Shown here in pieces: positions 58,531-60,298 of a DNA stretch of 60,298 bases. The position numbers were made by a program, and so were the translations under genes. The DNA comes from Methylotenera sp. GTDB taxonomy: Bacteria; Pseudomonadota; Gammaproteobacteria; Burkholderiales; Burkholderiaceae_C. The stretch's first letter is position 1; the number at the start of each line of letters is the position of its first letter. The notes under the pieces are model-generated. The model did not search any database and had not been told where the DNA came from. It saw nothing but the letters and a program-made list of their open reading frames with translations. The stretch is from the NCBI GenBank assembly GCA_021738245.1, contig JAIPCJ010000007.1:1-60298 (forward strand). Reading direction: 5' to 3'.

Positions 58531-59646
58531 GTGAAGCGTTGGGTTGGCCTGGCGGCATTGTTCGCTGCCTGCATCGGTTCGAGTGGCGCCTGGGCTCAGG
58601 GCTCCTTGCGCATTGGCATGGTGGCCGGTTTTTCGGGCCCGGTGGCCGGCCTCGTGCAGGAGAGCGCTGAAGGCGCCAAGCTCTATTTCGATTCGGTCAA
58701 CGCCCAGGGGGGCATCAAGGGCCAGACCCTCGAGCTGGTCACGCAGGACGACAAGTACCAGCCCGCGCTGGCCGCCGCGGGCGCCAAGGCCCTGGCCGCC
58801 CAGGGCGCGCTGGCCCTCATCCTCAGCCGCGGCACCGGCCCGACGGAGGCCATGCTGCCGGTGCTCAAGGAAAACAAGCTGCCACTGATCGCACCGGCCA
58901 CCGGTGCGGCCAGCCTGCGCGAGCCCGTCCAGCCCTGGGTCTTTCATCTGCGCGCCAGCTACGAGAAGGAAGCCGAGCGGGCCGTCAAGCACCTGGCAGG
59001 CATCGGCGTGAAGCGCATCAACATCGTGCAGGTCAATGACGACTTCGGCAACGACGCGGGCAAAGGCGCGATCAAGGGCCTGGACGAGATGAAGCTGCGG
59101 GCGCTTTCGCACCTGCGCTACGACCGCAACAAGCCGGATCTCGGCCCCACCATGCAGGCCATTGCCAAGGCTGGCATCGAGGCCGTGGTGCTGATCGGCC
59201 CGGCCTACGCCGTCGTCGAAGGCATCAACGCCCTGCGTGCCGCCGGCTCCACCGCCCACGTCGCGACGCTGTCCAACAACGCCTCGAGCGACTTCGTGAA
59301 GCAGCTCGGCGAGAACGCCCGCGGCACCATCGTCACACAGCTCTTCCCGTACGAGCGCTCCACGGCGAACCCGCTGGTGCGAGAGGCCCTGAGCCTGGCC
59401 AAGGCTGCCGGTCGTTCTGAACTGACGCCGGCGCAGCTGGAAGGTTTCGCGGCGGCCAAGCTGGTGGTCGAGACCCTCAAGCGCACCAACGGCAAGGAGA
59501 TCACCCGCGAGGGCTTCACCAAGGCGCTGGAAACCGCGCGCGTGGACATCGGCGGGTTGCAGGTGCACTACGGCGACAAGGACCACAACGGCCTGGAGTT
59601 CACCGACGTGTCCATCGTCGGGCCCGATGGCAAGTTCTGGAGGTGA
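58531..59646 (+). CDS. ABC transporter substrate-binding protein, Leu/Ile/Val-type
   Basis: A 371-aa periplasmic protein: a signal peptide (VKRWVGLAALFAACIGSSGAWA) followed by a two-lobed LivK/BraC-like fold (IGMVAGFSGPVAGLVQESAEGAKLYFD). GTG at 58531 with GGAGAAAAACA upstream is the start. Permease and ATPase genes are not nearby. The ligand could be an amino acid, an aromatic acid or a similar small molecule. The 192-bp gap before it contains an inverted repeat (AGCCCCCC/GGGGGGCT) and no gene. Confidence 0.87.
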   Translation: MKRWVGLAALFAACIGSSGAWAQGSLRIGMVAGFSGPVAGLVQESAEGAKLYFDSVNAQGGIKGQTLELVTQDDKYQPALAAAGAKALAAQGALALILSRGTGPTEAMLPVLKENKLPLIAPATGAASLREPVQPWVFHLRASYEKEAERAVKHLAGIGVKRINIVQVNDDFGNDAGKGAIKGLDEMKLRALSHLRYDRNKPDLGPTMQAIAKAGIEAVVLIGPAYAVVEGINALRAAGSTAHVATLSNNASSDFVKQLGENARGTIVTQLFPYERSTANPLVREALSLAKAAGRSELTPAQLEGFAAAKLVVETLKRTNGKEITREGFTKALETARVDIGGLQVHYGDKDHNGLEFTDVSIVGPDGKFWR

Positions 59647-59671
59647 TCAGCCCACCCCCTACGGCCTGACG

Positions 59672-59742
59672 GCCGCCCCCTCAAGGGGGCGCTTGCGGCG
59701 GACCGGCGGAGCCGGATCCGCGCAAGCGGCTTGAGGGGCGGC
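59672..59742. repeat. Large imperfect inverted repeat between genes
   Basis: GCCGCCCCCTCAAG (59672-59685) pairs with CTTGAGGGGCGGC (59730-59742), and inside it CGCTTGCG pairs with CGCAAGCG. The whole 71-bp cruciform is GC-rich, without a T-run. It resembles intergenic repeats frequent in this order. Confidence 0.65.
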
Positions 59743-59797
59743 GGCGCTAAGCGCGCTGCGGTTGTTGCGATGGGGCGGGTCTTGAACTCGCGCGATG

Positions 59798-59829
59798 ATG
59801 CGGCGTGCCTGGCACGGCCGCATTTTTTG
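59798..59829 (+). terminator. Terminator just before the last SDR gene
   Basis: ATGCGG pairs with CCGCAT around an inner GTGCC/GGCAC stretch, followed by six T's. It ends 13 bp before the SDR start, so that gene needs a very short leader or reads through. Confidence 0.65.
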
Positions 59830-59841
59830 TTGGAGCTTGCG

Positions 59842-60298
59842 ATGGATCTTGGATTGACGGGGCGCTGGGCGCTGGTGTGCGCGGCGAGCAAGGGCCTGGG
59901 GCGCGGGTGCGCCGAGGCGCTGGTGGGTGAGGGCGTGAATGTGGTCATCACCGCGCGTGGCGAGGCGGATCTGCTGGCCACCGCGGCAGCGCTGCGCGCG
60001 CTGAATCCGGCCGTTCAGGTGCGCAGCGTGGTGGGTGACATCGCCACGCCCGAGGGGCGCGCCGCGGCGCTGGCGGCCTGCCCGCAGGTGGACATCCTGG
60101 TCAACAACGCCGGTGGCCCGCCGCCCGGCGATTTCCGCGACTGGGGGCGCGAGGAATGGCTCGCGGCACTGGAGGCCAACATGCTGACGCCCATCGAGCT
60201 GATCAAGGCCACCGTGGACGGCATGGCGGCGCGTGGCTTCGGCCGCATCGTCAACATCACCTCGGGTGCGGTCAAGGCGCCTATCGATGTGCTAGGCC
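59842..60298 (+). CDS. Short-chain dehydrogenase/reductase, truncated by window end
   Basis: At least 152 residues. MDLGLTGRWALVCAASKGLGRG holds the NAD(P) site, with Ala-Ala-Ser in place of the usual Thr-Gly-x-Ser. NNAGGPPPGDF is the NNAG motif of the 3-oxoacyl-ACP-reductase-like group, and NITSGAVKAPI includes the catalytic Ser. The Tyr and Lys lie beyond the window. GGAG lies 7-10 nt before the ATG. The substrate is unknown. Confidence 0.85.
   Translation, partial: MDLGLTGRWALVCAASKGLGRGCAEALVGEGVNVVITARGEADLLATAAALRALNPAVQVRSVVGDIATPEGRAAALAACPQVDILVNNAGGPPPGDFRDWGREEWLAALEANMLTPIELIKATVDGMAARGFGRIVNITSGAVKAPIDVLG

Noticed and set aside
59761-59830. tRNA-like stretch before the last SDR (GGGTCTTGAACTC)
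   Set aside because: It lacks a matching acceptor stem and anticodon arm; the structure is better explained as a terminator.

Overview
This window is a GC-rich chromosomal segment of a betaproteobacterium in the order Burkholderiales. The Rubrivivax/Leptothrix/Roseateles side is an inference from protein style, gene order and the GC-rich intergenic hairpin repeats. I see no prophage, insertion sequence, integrase, CRISPR array or rRNA. Genes are dense, with many 1-4 bp stop/start overlaps, and no gap exceeds 300 bp.

Layout. 52-2637: PHA depolymerase, a GST-like protein and a cupin. 2768-14670: a microaerobic respiration block with ccoI, ccoS, ccoNOQP, ccoG, a short ccoH-like gene, a small membrane protein, a type II NADH dehydrogenase, fnr, hemN and a TauE/SafE (DsbD_2) membrane protein. 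FNR-type boxes precede ccoI, ccoN and the divergent fnr/hemN pair. 14740-19222: two unrelated NADP isocitrate dehydrogenases (homodimeric and monomeric) around a carboxymuconolactone-decarboxylase-like gene, then a cold-shock protein. 19402-25329: clpS-clpA, then on the minus strand a TPR protein, two cyclophilins, lpxH and an MtfA-type peptidase. 25473-31211: cysS, an AlkA-like glycosylase, accA, tilS, lysC and tRNA-Ser(GCU). 31282-39544: fdhD, a large soluble sensor ending in CheW, a DUF72 protein, ETF-ubiquinone oxidoreductase, an SDR, a YceH protein and a thioesterase. 39564-45263: a TonB-dependent receptor divergent from two cyanophycinase paralogues. 45302-48996: small conserved genes and an MHS transporter with a large insertion. 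49124-56460: a complete sucrose-use locus (LacI regulator, TonB receptor, fructokinase-like kinase, SLC45-like transporter, sucrose phosphorylase). 56516-60298: a small membrane protein, an orphan histidine kinase, a branched-chain-type binding protein and a truncated SDR.

How the genes work together. The cco genes, their copper and assembly factors, anaerobic haem synthesis (hemN) and FNR form one low-oxygen programme. At ccoI and hemN the FNR-type box is centred 41.5 bp upstream of the start codon, with a -10-like hexamer at -12 to -7 and no Shine-Dalgarno. This suggests leaderless, FNR-activated transcripts; fnr itself sits almost symmetrically on the other side of the hemN box. The sucrose locus resembles the Xanthomonas sux locus but has a sucrose phosphorylase in place of amylosucrase. 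Imported sucrose would give glucose-1-phosphate and fructose, and the linked kinase would phosphorylate the fructose. The cyanophycinase pair, one with a signal peptide and one without, beside a TonB receptor suggests use of cyanophycin from outside the cell. All coordinates and motif spacings were counted by hand.
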